Shown here: positions 32,178 to 41,613 of the stretch, in pieces
How positions within the stretch are numbered: position 1 is the stretch's first letter
Layout of the letters: each line of letters begins with the position of its first letter
Source of the DNA: Akkermansia muciniphila
GTDB taxonomy: Bacteria; Verrucomicrobiota; Verrucomicrobiia; Limisphaerales; BJHT01
DNA length: 64,000 nt
Direction: 5' to 3'
NCBI GenBank assembly: GCA_945861535.1
Contig: CAMAUZ010000039.1
Coordinates: 1 to 64,000, forward strand
Notes under the pieces: generated by a model
What the model saw: the letters and a program-made list of their open reading frames with translations, nothing else
The model's database searches: none
What the model was told of the DNA's origin: nothing
Program-made: the position numbers and the translations under genes

Positions 32178-35100
32178 CTAGGGCAGTTTAACCGCCCGAT
32201 AAAATCTTCGGTTTTGATTGGTGAGAGTCGTATCCGAGAAGAACACGGCATTTGAGAGGCTTTCCAAGCTTCCCAGAGAGTTCCAATCGACCAAGTTGGT
32301 GGAAAACTCGACGCGATAGCTGCCACTGTTGGTTGTGCCCAAGGCCATCTCAAATCGCTTGCTCGGCGTTTCGACGAGGGATCCGGTCGGCTGAGGCGGA
32401 CGAATACCGATGCGGAGCGGACTGGAAGTCGAGGCTGCTCCGCGGTCGTCGTAGGCACGAAGGTGATAGCGGTGGAACCCTGCGCGAAAGTTGCTTGCGG
32501 AGATGGAAGTGAAGGGCGCATTCGTGCGGGTAAACAGAAGCCGACTCCCTTCATACAACTCGACCTTGGCGATGCTCCCATCGGGATCGGTAGCGTTGTA
32601 GGTCATGGTGAAATTGGCTGGGGAGGTGAAAACGCTTCCGTCCGCGGGGCCAGTGAATGCAATATTCGGAGGACCGTTTGTGGCAATGTAGGTGCCACGC
32701 CGGTAGGTGACGCCGACGGGCGAGTCAAAACGCCACAATGCTCGGTTGCCTGACGCACTGAGTTTGTCAGGGCTCAAGGCAAGGCGGTAGAGAGAAGCCC
32801 CGCTCGATGCGGTTACGTCGGATGCAGCGTAAACTATCGCTGTGTCGTCACCGGTGAAACACGCGCGAGCAAACTTGCCGAGAGTGTTTGCGATGTAACC
32901 GATCGTGCCAGTCTCCAAGTCGGCAACGTGCACGTGAGAGTCCGATTGATACAGAACCTCGAAAAGCAGGAAGCGGCTGCTTGTGCGACTGAAGAAAGGT
33001 TGGAGGCTTTCGAAATGGGAGTTTGGCGGGATAAGGGGCTTGATTGACGAAGAGGCAAGGTCGAGCAAGTAAATGGTCCAAGCCGAGATGCTGTTCCCGT
33101 CAGGATCAACGGTCCTTGATTGCGCGGTGTAGGCCAGAGATTTGCCGTCCGCCGAAAACGACATCGCGCCCGCTGAAGTGATGTTCTTGACCGGGGGTCC
33201 ATCGAGGACCGGAGTAACAAGATCAACCGTGGTGCTGGTGCGATTCACGGTATCCAAGATTATAATCTGATTGGTTGGCTGACCGTTGCCCAATACCACA
33301 AACGCTGCGCGGTCAGCTAACGGAGAAAAGGTCATTGTGGAGACCCGACCGGTGCCGAACAGAGTGGGTACTCCACCAGTGGTTTCGAGCAGTGCGAGCG
33401 AGTTATCAGTAGTAACAAACGCCACAAGAGCTCCGCCACCTGAAACGGATGGGCGGGTGATCCTGGCGCTGGTCGCAATCCTGATTCCCTTACCGGGATC
33501 GCCCAGTGCCGCCTCGTAGCGTGCGAGGGAATAGCCAGAGATGCTGGGGTCGGGATAAACCCACATTGTCGAATCGGGCGCTGAAACTGAAGGGAGGTTG
33601 GTAGAAGATTGCGGAACATTGACTGGTGAGGCGAACAACTCAATAGCATCGAACCCTTCTGCGACTTTCAAGGCTTGGCGCGAGCCAACCCCAAACAACT
33701 CCTCTGCCGAGGCAATGCAACCAAGGCGCGCGTCAATGAACTGGGACTGTGGCAGGAACTTCGTCGTGAGGCAGCAATAGAAAATTGCTTCCGAGTCAGG
33801 GATGCCGAGGTGCCCGCTTAGTCCGGATGCGATCAAGTAATAAGCGCGATTCACGATGCTGCTATTGATGTGAACACCGCCAGCGTCGCGGTCTGGAAAC
33901 CAGTTCAGCCGTGAGTCTGTCGGGGCTATCAACTCGCTCATTCGCTTCGGGTAAGGAAATTCAGCCCCACTTGGAATTGCAGGTGGGTTGGTCATATTCC
34001 TAATGTTTTGATTCAACACAGAGCCAATAATCCAATCGGGCATCCCTCCATTGTGCCGAGCTTCAGTCATCTCCCCGAAGATGTCAGAAAAAGACTCATT
34101 GAGCGCTCCCGATTGGTTTACGTAGTCCAGAATGGGTTTGCTGCCAATGCTCGAAATAACACCATGAGTGACCTCATGTCCCGTGACATCTAATGAAGCC
34201 GGATAGCGGTCAGCATCCCCAAAAACCATCAGTTTCTGGACGGGATTCCAAAACGCATTCGCGAAGTTCATACCATAACGGACCACCGCAAAAAGATTGC
34301 TCCCAAGCCCATTAAATGAGTCTCGCCCATGTCGCTCGAGGTAGTAGTCGTAAACAGCGGAAAGACTGAAGGCGGCGCTCACCGCGTCCTCGTTTGCCCA
34401 CGAATTCGGTGAGCTTGAAAGCACATGGTAAAGTGGTGCTGTCCCATTTGCAGCATCAACGACCTCAATGATACCATTGCCGGTCGCGGGATTGAACATC
34501 GGCTTAGAAAGACTTCGCATGTAGTAGAAGCTTCCCTGCTGGTCAACGTTCAGTGGGCGATTGACACCCCGCAAATCCACTCCGGAGCCCGCCACGTTGG
34601 CACACATGCACATGTTGACCGCCTTGAGGTTGCTGCCGGTCTGCGCGTCTACAACCACCTGCCAGTGCTGGGCCAGCCCGAAGGAGAGCTCGAGTTTCCA
34701 AGCCAATTTGGCGGGTTGGTCGAGCGGCGCGTAAATGAGGAGTTTCGGCTCCGTGTTCGTGCCGCTCAGTCCGCCGGGCACGCTGGCACGCGCCCGTTGC
34801 GTGGCCTGCTCGGCCGTGAACCGTGGAGTGGTGTCCATGCCCTCCGGCGTGGGAACCGTGGTGGTGTGCACCAAGTTAATTGCTCCCGCCGCGTCCGAGT
34901 GGACGCCTATTTCGCCGGGCCAGACTTCCAACCCACGGTAGAACTGCGAGAAGCGCAGCACGGTGCGGCCGAGCTTGTCCGTCTCCCGATGGTTCAGCCG
35001 TAACTCGTCATCCGGCTGGGTCAGGAGCAATACGTCGCGGTTCGTCTGAAGAAAGCGTTTTGCCATGAGTTCGTCGCCGTTGGGCTGGCCCACGAGTGCC

Positions 35101-35528
35101 GGGTCCGGCTCGGCAAGCGGATAGCCCTTGAGTTGTACTGGTACATGGGATTCCGGCCGGAGATATGCTTGCAGGGTGTTGCCGGATGCCGCTTGCAGGC
35201 GCTGCAATGATCCGACCTGTCGCGGCAGAGGCTGGTCGGCGGTGTAAAGCTTCCGGCCGGGAGGAGACGCCTGCGGATTGCTCGCAGCTTGTAATCGACC
35301 GGTGGCGGCAATGAGTTCCTTGATGGTCTGGTTGGTGACGGCATCAAAAGGTACCACGGTAGCCCGGAGATTTGCCGTGGGCGCATTGGTCGCCCGGTAG
35401 TGCTGAAGGCTGCGAAGTGCCTGCGGCAACCCTTTTGAAGGGCTCTGCCGAGGTCGAGAAATCACCACCAAAAAACAGAGTGCCAGTGCGCATCCTATCA
35501 GTGTCCTTCTCCACATTCTCGGGGTCAT
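32178..35528 (-). CDS. Secreted thermolysin-family (M4) metallopeptidase with C-terminal propeller/Ig/PVC tail domains
   Basis: 1116 residues. A signal anchor (RRTLIGCALALCFLVVI) is followed by an FTP/PepSY propeptide (KLGRTVLRFSQFYRGLEVWPG, ~residues 190-260). The M4 catalytic domain has GHEVTHG (HExxH near residue 450) and GALNESFSDIFGEM with the third zinc ligand Glu. After the M4 domain come TolB/WD-like repeats (MSFSADGKSLAYTAQS), an Ig-like domain (SPANFTMTYNATDPDGSIAK) and a C-terminal ~60-residue module ending RFYRAVKLP that also ends the Calx-beta protein at 53,912. Codon use is more AT-rich than most neighbours. Extracellular protein degradation is the likely role. Confidence 0.9.
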   Translation of the reverse strand: MTPRMWRRTLIGCALALCFLVVISRPRQSPSKGLPQALRSLQHYRATNAPTANLRATVVPFDAVTNQTIKELIAATGRLQAASNPQASPPGRKLYTADQPLPRQVGSLQRLQAASGNTLQAYLRPESHVPVQLKGYPLAEPDPALVGQPNGDELMAKRFLQTNRDVLLLTQPDDELRLNHRETDKLGRTVLRFSQFYRGLEVWPGEIGVHSDAAGAINLVHTTTVPTPEGMDTTPRFTAEQATQRARASVPGGLSGTNTEPKLLIYAPLDQPAKLAWKLELSFGLAQHWQVVVDAQTGSNLKAVNMCMCANVAGSGVDLRGVNRPLNVDQQGSFYYMRSLSKPMFNPATGNGIIEVVDAANGTAPLYHVLSSSPNSWANEDAVSAAFSLSAVYDYYLERHGRDSFNGLGSNLFAVVRYGMNFANAFWNPVQKLMVFGDADRYPASLDVTGHEVTHGVISSIGSKPILDYVNQSGALNESFSDIFGEMTEARHNGGMPDWIIGSVLNQNIRNMTNPPAIPSGAEFPYPKRMSELIAPTDSRLNWFPDRDAGGVHINSSIVNRAYYLIASGLSGHLGIPDSEAIFYCCLTTKFLPQSQFIDARLGCIASAEELFGVGSRQALKVAEGFDAIELFASPVNVPQSSTNLPSVSAPDSTMWVYPDPSISGYSLARYEAALGDPGKGIRIATSARITRPSVSGGGALVAFVTTDNSLALLETTGGVPTLFGTGRVSTMTFSPLADRAAFVVLGNGQPTNQIIILDTVNRTSTTVDLVTPVLDGPPVKNITSAGAMSFSADGKSLAYTAQSRTVDPDGNSISAWTIYLLDLASSSIKPLIPPNSHFESLQPFFSRTSSRFLLFEVLYQSDSHVHVADLETGTIGYIANTLGKFARACFTGDDTAIVYAASDVTASSGASLYRLALSPDKLSASGNRALWRFDSPVGVTYRRGTYIATNGPPNIAFTGPADGSVFTSPANFTMTYNATDPDGSIAKVELYEGSRLLFTRTNAPFTSISASNFRAGFHRYHLRAYDDRGAASTSSPLRIGIRPPQPTGSLVETPSKRFEMALGTTNSGSYRVEFSTNLVDWNSLGSLESLSNAVFFSDTTLTNQNRRFYRAVKLP

Positions 35529-35574
35529 AGTTGTCCTCCAATTTCAGTGCTTGATGCTCTTGCGTGGGTCGGGG

Positions 35575-37098
35575 TTATCTTCCGAGAAGCCTAGGGTGCT
35601 GTGCTCCGCGCGTAAACAATTTGACCTGCGGTGGGAATTCCGCGCCCGCATCCAGCGGGAAAATCGGCCGCGCGCATTTCGTGTGACCCAAGCTCCGTAG
35701 ATTCGCGCTCGTTGAACCCGGCGCATCCACATCCACGTACCGCGCCGCCCACGCCTTGAACATCTGCGGTTCGCAGTGCGGTGACTTCACCACGACCGCG
35801 CCGAAGTGCCGCGGGTCGCAACCGTGCGCGAGGAAGAGCGCCCGATCATACAAGCTCACCGCCCGGCTCGTAAGCACGAGCGTGAATCCACCGCTCTGCA
35901 CCACCGCCGTCCGCCCCGCCTGCCACAGCTCGTGCGTCGTCTCGCTGTGAAACCAGCCGTCCGACAGCATCCGCACGCGCCCCTCGATCATCAGCGGCGT
36001 GAACCGCCCGCGATCCAGCGCGCCGCCGACCGTGGTCTTCACCGCGTTCCCCACGCCCGCCGCAAACGCCGCCGCCACCGCGCCCGGATCGACAATGGGA
36101 ATCAGCGCCGTCCCCGCAAACCCCGCGTCGAGTAGAGCGCGCAAAATCGCATTGCTGTCCCCAGAAGCCCCCGAACTCGTCGCATCCGCCGCATCCACCA
36201 GCACCACCGTGCCGGACGTGTTCTCCTTCGTGATGCGCGCCGCGTCGGCGAGACCCGTCAACGGCACCTGCATTTTCTCGTGATGCTCCCAGAACAAATT
36301 CGCGATCCGCACGGCCTCGCGCTCAGCCCGCGCCGGATCGTTGTCCGTCACCACGAAACTGTTCGAGGCCAGCGCCGGCACATCTGTGAACGGATTCCCC
36401 CACATCATCGCCGCCGACAACCCGCCCGCGCTCGCCTCGATGGCCTTCGCCGCATTCACCGCGTGCCGGATCGACCCCGTCTCCGTGATGAGTTCATCCC
36501 CACGCACCAGCGCCGGCACCGTCACCTTCGCCGTCACCGGTTTCACTTCGCCCGCCACGATGCGCAACAGCAGCCGCGCCGCCCGCGCGCCGGTCCCGAA
36601 AAAATCCACATGCGGATACGTATGAAACGCCACCGCCGCATCGCTGTGCTCCAGCATCCGGTCCGTCAGGATGCCGTGCAGATCGAGCGAAATCACAATC
36701 GGCACCCGCTCTCCGAGAATCTTCCGCAACTCCGCCAGCAAAAACCCCTCGGGATCACCCTCGCTCTCCGTCGCCATCGCCCCGTGCAGTGAAAAATAAA
36801 CTCCATCCACCGCCGGCGCCTCTCTCACACTCACCAGCAACTCCCGCGCAATCCGTGCGAACGCCCCATCCGCCAGCGTCCCGCCCGACGTGATGAAATG
36901 CGCGCTATACGTCGGCACCAGTTCCACGCCCGCCGCCGCATCGAACACGCTCAACGCCCCGCCCACCTCGCTCCGCACGGTGCGATGATACTGGAGAATC
37001 TCCGCGCCCCGGCGGATCGTGAAATCCTCGTACCCGCTCAATACGGGGTTGAACGTGGACACTTCCTGTTTGCACTCGGCGATAAGGATGCGCGGCAT
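35575..37098 (-). CDS. M81-family metallopeptidase (MlrC-like)
   Basis: 507 residues, the usual MlrC length. Start motif RILIAECKQEVSTFNP, GVYFSLHGAM, VISLDLHGILTDRM and FHTYPHVDFFGTG are all conserved; the Asp/His residues in DLHG and HTYPH coordinate zinc. The C-terminal half has the MlrC_C motifs ASDNP-like DNPARAEREAVR, VLVDAADATSSGASGDS and GNAVKTTVGG. MlrC proteins cleave linear microcystin or related small peptides; the natural substrate here is unknown. No signal peptide is seen. Confidence 0.9.
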   Translation of the reverse strand: MPRILIAECKQEVSTFNPVLSGYEDFTIRRGAEILQYHRTVRSEVGGALSVFDAAAGVELVPTYSAHFITSGGTLADGAFARIARELLVSVREAPAVDGVYFSLHGAMATESEGDPEGFLLAELRKILGERVPIVISLDLHGILTDRMLEHSDAAVAFHTYPHVDFFGTGARAARLLLRIVAGEVKPVTAKVTVPALVRGDELITETGSIRHAVNAAKAIEASAGGLSAAMMWGNPFTDVPALASNSFVVTDNDPARAEREAVRIANLFWEHHEKMQVPLTGLADAARITKENTSGTVVLVDAADATSSGASGDSNAILRALLDAGFAGTALIPIVDPGAVAAAFAAGVGNAVKTTVGGALDRGRFTPLMIEGRVRMLSDGWFHSETTHELWQAGRTAVVQSGGFTLVLTSRAVSLYDRALFLAHGCDPRHFGAVVVKSPHCEPQMFKAWAARYVDVDAPGSTSANLRSLGHTKCARPIFPLDAGAEFPPQVKLFTRGAQHPRLLGR

Positions 37099-37392
37099 GG
37101 TAAATTCGCCGCGACGCTACCCGCCCGCCCGCGCCGGGAGCAAGCAGCTTGAACTCGCCGCGCCGCCTCGGAGCGTACCCCGTGCACGGCCCCGGTAGCG
37201 CACACCGCCAAATCTCCGGTATCGCAGATTTCCAGCCTGACAATTCGGGCGGTATCCTTGCCGCCCGTTCCCACGGCGGCGGTGCGACTCTATTACCCTG
37301 CAACCCTTTTAACCTTTCCCCCCGCCCCGATTCATTGCCTCATACGTCGGCCCGCCCCGCGCCCGCGCGCGACCGGCGGCACACGAACTCTT

Positions 37393-38256
37393 ATGGCAGA
37401 CCAACGCATCGGCATCATCGGCGGCAGCGGCCTCTATCACATCGAGGGCTTCACCGAGCAGAAATGGGTGAAGGTCAGGACGCCCTTCGGCGCGACCTCC
37501 GACGACCTCCTCACCGGCCGTCTCGCGGGGCGCGATGTCGTCTTTCTCCCGCGCCACGGCCGCGGTCATCGCCTCCTCCCGACCGAGTTGAACCACCGCG
37601 CCAACATCTGGGCGATGAAACAACTCGGCGTCCACTGGATCATCAGCGTCAGCGCCGTTGGCGCGCTCCAGAAGAAATACCGGCCGTGCGACATCGTGCT
37701 GATCGACCAGTTCATCGACCGCACCAAGCAATCCACCGCGCACACGTTTTTCGGCCGCGGCATTGTCGCGCACGTCTCCTTCGCCGATCCGATTTGCGAG
37801 GAACTGCGCCAGCTTCTGCTCCAATCCGCCCGCGCCCTCAAGGCCCGCGTCCACGACGGCGGCACGTATGTGAACATGGAAGGCTCCGCCTTCAGCACCC
37901 GCGCCGAATCCATTAGCAATCACCAAGCCGGCTACGACGTCATCGGCATGACCAACCTCGGCGAAGCCAAGTGCGCGCGCGAAGCCGAGATCGCCTACGC
38001 CACGCTCGCCATGTCTACCGACTACGATTGCTGGAAGGTCGATGAAGCCCACGTCACCGTGGAAATGGTCATCGCCAACCTCCATCGCAACGCCGACCAG
38101 GCCAAACGCATCATCGCCCACGTCATCCCCACCATCCCCACGACGCCCGATTGGAAATGCCATCGCGCCCTCAAGAACGCGATCATGACCGACCGCAAAC
38201 TGTGGCCGAAGAAAACGATCCGCGAGCTGGGGCCGCTGTTGGGGAAATATCTTTGA
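37393..38256 (+). CDS. mtnP: S-methyl-5'-thioadenosine phosphorylase
   Basis: The ATG at 37393 (MADQRIGIIGGSGLYHIEGF) gives 287 residues; the longer frame upstream is non-coding. The enzyme cleaves MTA to adenine and methylthioribose-1-phosphate in methionine salvage. The phosphate site is GGSG (10-13) with RHGRGH (54-59), and YVNMEGSAFSTRAES and MSTDYDCWKVDEAHV form the nucleoside site. The Asp in the TDYDCW loop favours 6-aminopurine (MTA) over guanosine/inosine. The gene is monocistronic, followed by a palindromic repeat. Confidence 0.92.
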   Translation: MADQRIGIIGGSGLYHIEGFTEQKWVKVRTPFGATSDDLLTGRLAGRDVVFLPRHGRGHRLLPTELNHRANIWAMKQLGVHWIISVSAVGALQKKYRPCDIVLIDQFIDRTKQSTAHTFFGRGIVAHVSFADPICEELRQLLLQSARALKARVHDGGTYVNMEGSAFSTRAESISNHQAGYDVIGMTNLGEAKCAREAEIAYATLAMSTDYDCWKVDEAHVTVEMVIANLHRNADQAKRIIAHVIPTIPTTPDWKCHRALKNAIMTDRKLWPKKTIRELGPLLGKYL

Positions 38257-38289
38257 AATACGAGAGCACATCGCCGCACACCGGCGTGC

Positions 38290-38408
38290 CCTATGGAGTG
38301 CGCCGGCAAAGCGCAGCGACGACGGCGCTTTCGAACGCACGAACGTGCGGACACTCGCCGAGATGCGAAAGCGGTGTCGCGCTCCGCTTGCCACCGCACT
38401 CCATACAG
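38290..38408. repeat. Palindromic repeat (~119 bp) after mtnP
   Basis: The outer arms CCTATGGAGTGCGCCGGCAA (from 38290) and the complement at 38380-38408 pair imperfectly, and AAAGCGC/GCGCTTT form an inner stem. It is a mosaic of short stems similar to other intergenic elements and ends 29 bp before the single-arm repeat upstream of queE. Confidence 0.65.
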
Positions 38409-38437
38409 GCTGCGGCGTCTTCGAGCGTCCGGAAAAA

Positions 38438-38467
38438 GTTAGAGTCTCCTTACGTCGTCACCTACCA
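38438..38467. repeat. Single arm of the 'GTTAGAGTCTCC' family before queE
   Basis: GTTAGAGTCTCCTTACGTCG... matches the 24,501-24,530 arm at about 27 of 30 positions. It ends 8 bp before the queE ATG and so occupies the ribosome-binding and leader region. Confidence 0.8.
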
Positions 38468-38475
38468 GCCCAGCC

Positions 38476-39210
38476 ATGTCTGAATCTCTCGTCGTCAATG
38501 AAATCTTCCTGAGCGTGCAGGGCGAGAGCACGTTCGCGGGGTGGCCGTGCATCTTCATCCGGCTCACGGCGTGCAACCTGCGCTGCTCGTATTGCGACAC
38601 GGCCTACGCCTTCACCACCGGCACGCGGATGACCCTCGACGCCATCCGCGCGCGCGTTCGCGAACTCGCCGCTCCCTTCGCGATCCCCGCCGCCGCCCAG
38701 CGTCTCCCGCTCATCGAACTCACCGGCGGCGAGCCGCTGCTCCAACCCAACTCGCTGCCCCTCATGCGCTCGTTCTGCGACGACGGCTTCACCGTGCTCG
38801 TCGAGACCAGCGGCGCGCTTGATCTCGCGCCCGTGGACCCGCGCGTGCGGCGCATCATGGACCTCAAATGCCCGAGCAGCGGCGAGGTCGCGCGCAACCG
38901 ATTGGAAAACCTGGCGCTGCTCCGCGCCACCGACGAAATCAAATTCGTCATCGGCACGCGCGAGGACTACGACTGGGCGCGCACGCAGATCAGCACGCAC
39001 CAACTCCAGCGCGTCTGCCCGTTGCTCTTCTCGTGGGTCTCGCCGCTCACCGACGGACAGCAGGATGCGTCGCTGGAAAAAGTGCCCGCCGGCCAGACAC
39101 CCCTCACCCGCCAGGAACTCGTCGAGCGCCTCCTCGCCGACGCGCTGCCCGTGCGCTTCCAGCTCCAGATGCACAAGTTCATCTGGCCGCCGGATCAACG
39201 CGGCGTCTGA
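38476..39210 (+). CDS. queE: 7-carboxy-7-deazaguanine synthase (radical SAM)
   Basis: 244 residues. Radical-SAM cluster motif CNLRCSYC (Cys33, 37, 40), preceded by FLSVQGESTFAGWPCIFIRL, the QueE signature. TGGEPLLQ binds SAM and ETSG is conserved. It converts 6-carboxytetrahydropterin to 7-carboxy-7-deazaguanine, the second committed step to queuosine (or 7-deaza DNA modification). No queC or queD gene is in the window. The start is directly preceded by a repeat arm rather than a clear Shine-Dalgarno. Confidence 0.93.
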   Translation: MSESLVVNEIFLSVQGESTFAGWPCIFIRLTACNLRCSYCDTAYAFTTGTRMTLDAIRARVRELAAPFAIPAAAQRLPLIELTGGEPLLQPNSLPLMRSFCDDGFTVLVETSGALDLAPVDPRVRRIMDLKCPSSGEVARNRLENLALLRATDEIKFVIGTREDYDWARTQISTHQLQRVCPLLFSWVSPLTDGQQDASLEKVPAGQTPLTRQELVERLLADALPVRFQLQMHKFIWPPDQRGV

Positions 39211-39288
39211 GCCGGAACTTTTCAAGCGAAGCAATTTTGATGAACCACAGAGACGCGATGAACACAGAGCCGCAGAGCCGCAGCCCAA

Positions 39289-39417
39289 GGAGCGCGGCTG
39301 TGTCCGCCGAGGACCAGCCGCAGCGGCCCCGAAACCTCGCAAGCACCCGTTGGAATCAGCGGCGTCCCTTGCAGCCAACCCGCTGCGGCTGGTGCTCCGC
39401 GCACGCAGCCGCGCTCC
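39289..39417. repeat. 129-bp TIR element, copy 1
   Basis: Ends GGAGCGCGGCTGTGT and the complement near 39403-39417; inner arms CCAGCCGCAGC/GCTGCGGCTGG. Same length (129 bp) and alignable without gaps to copies at 44,794 and 52,277; this one is in opposite orientation to both. Confidence 0.9.
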
Positions 39418-39506
39418 GGGCAAAACCCTCGCGCGCCGCGAGGATTTTGCCGTGGCGCTGGCAAGCATCCGATCACCGGAGAGTGGTCGCCGACACCTGC
39501 CTTTTG

Positions 39507-39816
39507 GTCCCGGAGGGACACCGCAGGAGATTAGCCGGGGGCAAGCCCGCGCCAGCGGGCGCGGCCCCCGGTTGCCACGCCGAACGGAGCATGCCCCAGC
39601 GGGGCATCGGAGAAGTTTTTGCCGTAGTCCGCCCCGCAACCTCGCAGCCAGCGCACGTCGCCTCGGGCAGATCGGGGCGCCGGCCATCACCCCGCATCCA
39701 GGGCCATTTCTTCGATGCCCCGCTGGGGCACGGAGCCACCCGGCACCGTTTCCGGGGGCGGCGTCCGCTGGCGCGGACTTGCCCCCGGCTAATCTCCTCC
39801 GGCGTCCCTCCGGGAC
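39507..39816. repeat. Nested palindrome 'GTCCCGGAGGGAC' family, copy 1
   Basis: Word order A-B-C ... C'-B'-A'. A: GTCCCGGAGGGAC; B: GCCGGGGGCAAG...GCCCCCGG; C: TGCCCCAGCGGGGCATCG. Mirror words follow in reverse order ending GTCCCTCCGGGAC at 39816. Other copies: 51,823-52,096 and 53,319-53,646. Confidence 0.9.
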
Positions 39817-39986
39817 GGGAACCGGGCGGCCACGCACTGCCCACGGGAAACCACCGGCGCGAGAATCGCGTTCCCGACTCGGTCGCTTGTGGCTTCGCCG
39901 CTCTGTGTTCATCGTGTCCCTGTGGTTCATCGGGAGCGGCCCGGCTGAATGGCTGCGGTTAGGCGCCGGCAACCAGCGCATCTCTC

Positions 39987-41375
39987 ATGTCCCGCACCGC
40001 TCCCCATTCCTCCGCGCCAACCCGCACCGCCGCCCTCCTCGCGCAGCTCGCCCGCTACGAGTCGCGCAATGTCACGTTCCTCGATCCCGACGGCACCTGG
40101 CCGATCGTGTGGGAACGCGCGCAGGGCACGCACGTTTGGGATGCCGAGGGCCGCCGCTATCTCGACCTCACCGCGGCCTTCGGCGTGGCGTCCGCCGGAC
40201 ACGCAAACGATGCGGTCGTGCGCGCGGGCAGCGAGCAGATGGCGAAGCTGCTGCACGCCATGGGCGATGTTCACCCGCACGCGCTCAAGGCCGAACTCGC
40301 GCGCGAACTCAGCCGCCTCACGTTCGAGCGGTGGACCAGTCCGTCCGATCGGTCCGATCCGCCCGCCCCGGCCATCCAGCACGCTGCGCCCGCCGCGCCC
40401 CTCCACGGCAAAACCATCTTCTGCAACTCCGGCTTCGAGGCCGTCGAAGCCGCGCTCAAGACCGCGCACCTGGCCACCGGAAGCCCTGGCATCATTGCGT
40501 TCCGAGGCGCTTATCACGGTCTCGGCTATGGGGCGCTCAATGCGACGCACCGCGGTTTTTTTCGCGATCCGTTTCGGCAACAGCTTCGCGAATTCGGCAA
40601 CTTCATCGCGTTCCCTGTCACCGCCGCCGAACTCCGCGCGACCGAGCGAGCGCTCAACGCCGCCGCGGGCAAAGCCAAGATCGGCGCGGTGTTGCTCGAA
40701 CCGATGCAGGCGCGCGGCGGCATCAACATCCCGCCCGCCGGCCTCCTGCCGCTGCTGCGCCGTTGGTGCGACCGTCACGGCGCGCTGCTGATCGTGGATG
40801 AAATTTACACCGGCTTCGGCCGCACCGGGCGCTGGTTTGCGAGCGAACACGCGGCCACCGTGCCGGACCTGATCTGCCTCGGCAAAGCGCTCACCGGCGG
40901 CTTCCCGCTGTCCGCCTGCGTCGGCCGCGCGGACGTGATGGACGCGGCGTGGCCCGCTTCCACCGGCGAGGCGATTCACACCAGCACCTTCCTCGGCCAC
41001 CCGGTCGGCTGCGCGATGGCGCTGGCGCAAATCCGCGAGCTCACGCGGCGCAATCTTCCCGCCCGCGCCGCCGCCCTCGGCGCCCGCGCGCTCGATGCCT
41101 TGCGCCAGCTCGAAATCCCCGCCGGCCTGCGCGCCGAAGCACGTGGCGTCGGCCTGCTGCTCGGCCTCGAACTCCGCCTCGCCGACGGCGCGCCGGCCAC
41201 CGCCGCGTCGCTCGCGATCATCAAGGCGCTGCTGCACCGTGGCTTCATTCTCCTGCCCGAAGGCGAGCACGCGAATGTCATCAGTTTCACCCCGCCGCTC
41301 ACGATTACCTGGCGCGAATTCGCCACCGCCCTCCGCGCGCTCCAAACCGAACTCCGCCGCGTCGCATTGCCATGA
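39987..41375 (+). CDS. Class III PLP-dependent aminotransferase (acetylornithine/GABA type)
   Basis: 462 residues. VWDAEGRRYLDLTAAFGVASAGHA opens the fold. The PLP region has FRGAYHGLGYG (phosphate and ring contacts), LIVDEIYTGFGRTG with the ring-binding Asp, and CLGKALTGGFPLSACVG with the Schiff-base Lys. It transfers an amino group, usually between 2-oxoglutarate/glutamate and an omega-amino acid or acetylornithine; which one is not clear. A 40-residue insertion near 110-130 (RSDPPAPAIQHAAPAAPLHG) is Pro/Ala-rich. The gene stands apart from arginine genes. Confidence 0.85.
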   Translation: MSRTAPHSSAPTRTAALLAQLARYESRNVTFLDPDGTWPIVWERAQGTHVWDAEGRRYLDLTAAFGVASAGHANDAVVRAGSEQMAKLLHAMGDVHPHALKAELARELSRLTFERWTSPSDRSDPPAPAIQHAAPAAPLHGKTIFCNSGFEAVEAALKTAHLATGSPGIIAFRGAYHGLGYGALNATHRGFFRDPFRQQLREFGNFIAFPVTAAELRATERALNAAAGKAKIGAVLLEPMQARGGINIPPAGLLPLLRRWCDRHGALLIVDEIYTGFGRTGRWFASEHAATVPDLICLGKALTGGFPLSACVGRADVMDAAWPASTGEAIHTSTFLGHPVGCAMALAQIRELTRRNLPARAAALGARALDALRQLEIPAGLRAEARGVGLLLGLELRLADGAPATAASLAIIKALLHRGFILLPEGEHANVISFTPPLTITWREFATALRALQTELRRVALP

Positions 41376-41415
41376 AACCGGAGGCCGAGATCCAAATCGG
41401 GCGCAGCCCGACGCC

Positions 41416-41566
41416 CCGGGGAGCGCCCGCCGCTGGCGGGCCGTTTTCGGCGGCCCGCCGAAAACTTCGTTCCCTGAGCTTGCTTTTCGGGAGCAGCAGG
41501 CAGACCGGGGAACGATGGTTTGGGCGGGCCGCCCAAACCGGCACGCGGGCCGCGTGCGCTCCCCGG
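41416..41566. repeat. Palindromic hairpin array between the aminotransferase gene and rsmA
   Basis: Outer arms CCGGGGAGCGC (41416-41426) and GCGCTCCCCGG (41556-41566). Inside are TTTTCGGCGG...CCGCCGAAAA (41444-41464) and GGTTTGGGCGG...GCCCAAACC (41517-41539). No gene in the 238-bp spacer. Confidence 0.75.
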
Positions 41567-41613
41567 CGCGGCGCGCTCCGCGCTCATGCGCAAGACGACC
41601 TTCGGTATTCGCG

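Larger units (their letters stand above)
39239..39931. repeat. Composite repeat region bounded by 'GATGAACCACAG' inverted arms
   Basis: The outer arms GATGAACCACAGAGACGCGA (39239-39285) and the complement at 39890-39931 enclose a 129-bp element and a 310-bp nested palindrome. The entire 776-bp spacer between queE and the aminotransferase is filled by these repeats; no gene is supported. Confidence 0.75.

Noticed and set aside
41095-41613. N-terminal extension of rsmA
   Set aside because: The frame overlaps the aminotransferase 3' end and a palindromic array; KsgA proteins begin as the ATG at 41614 predicts.
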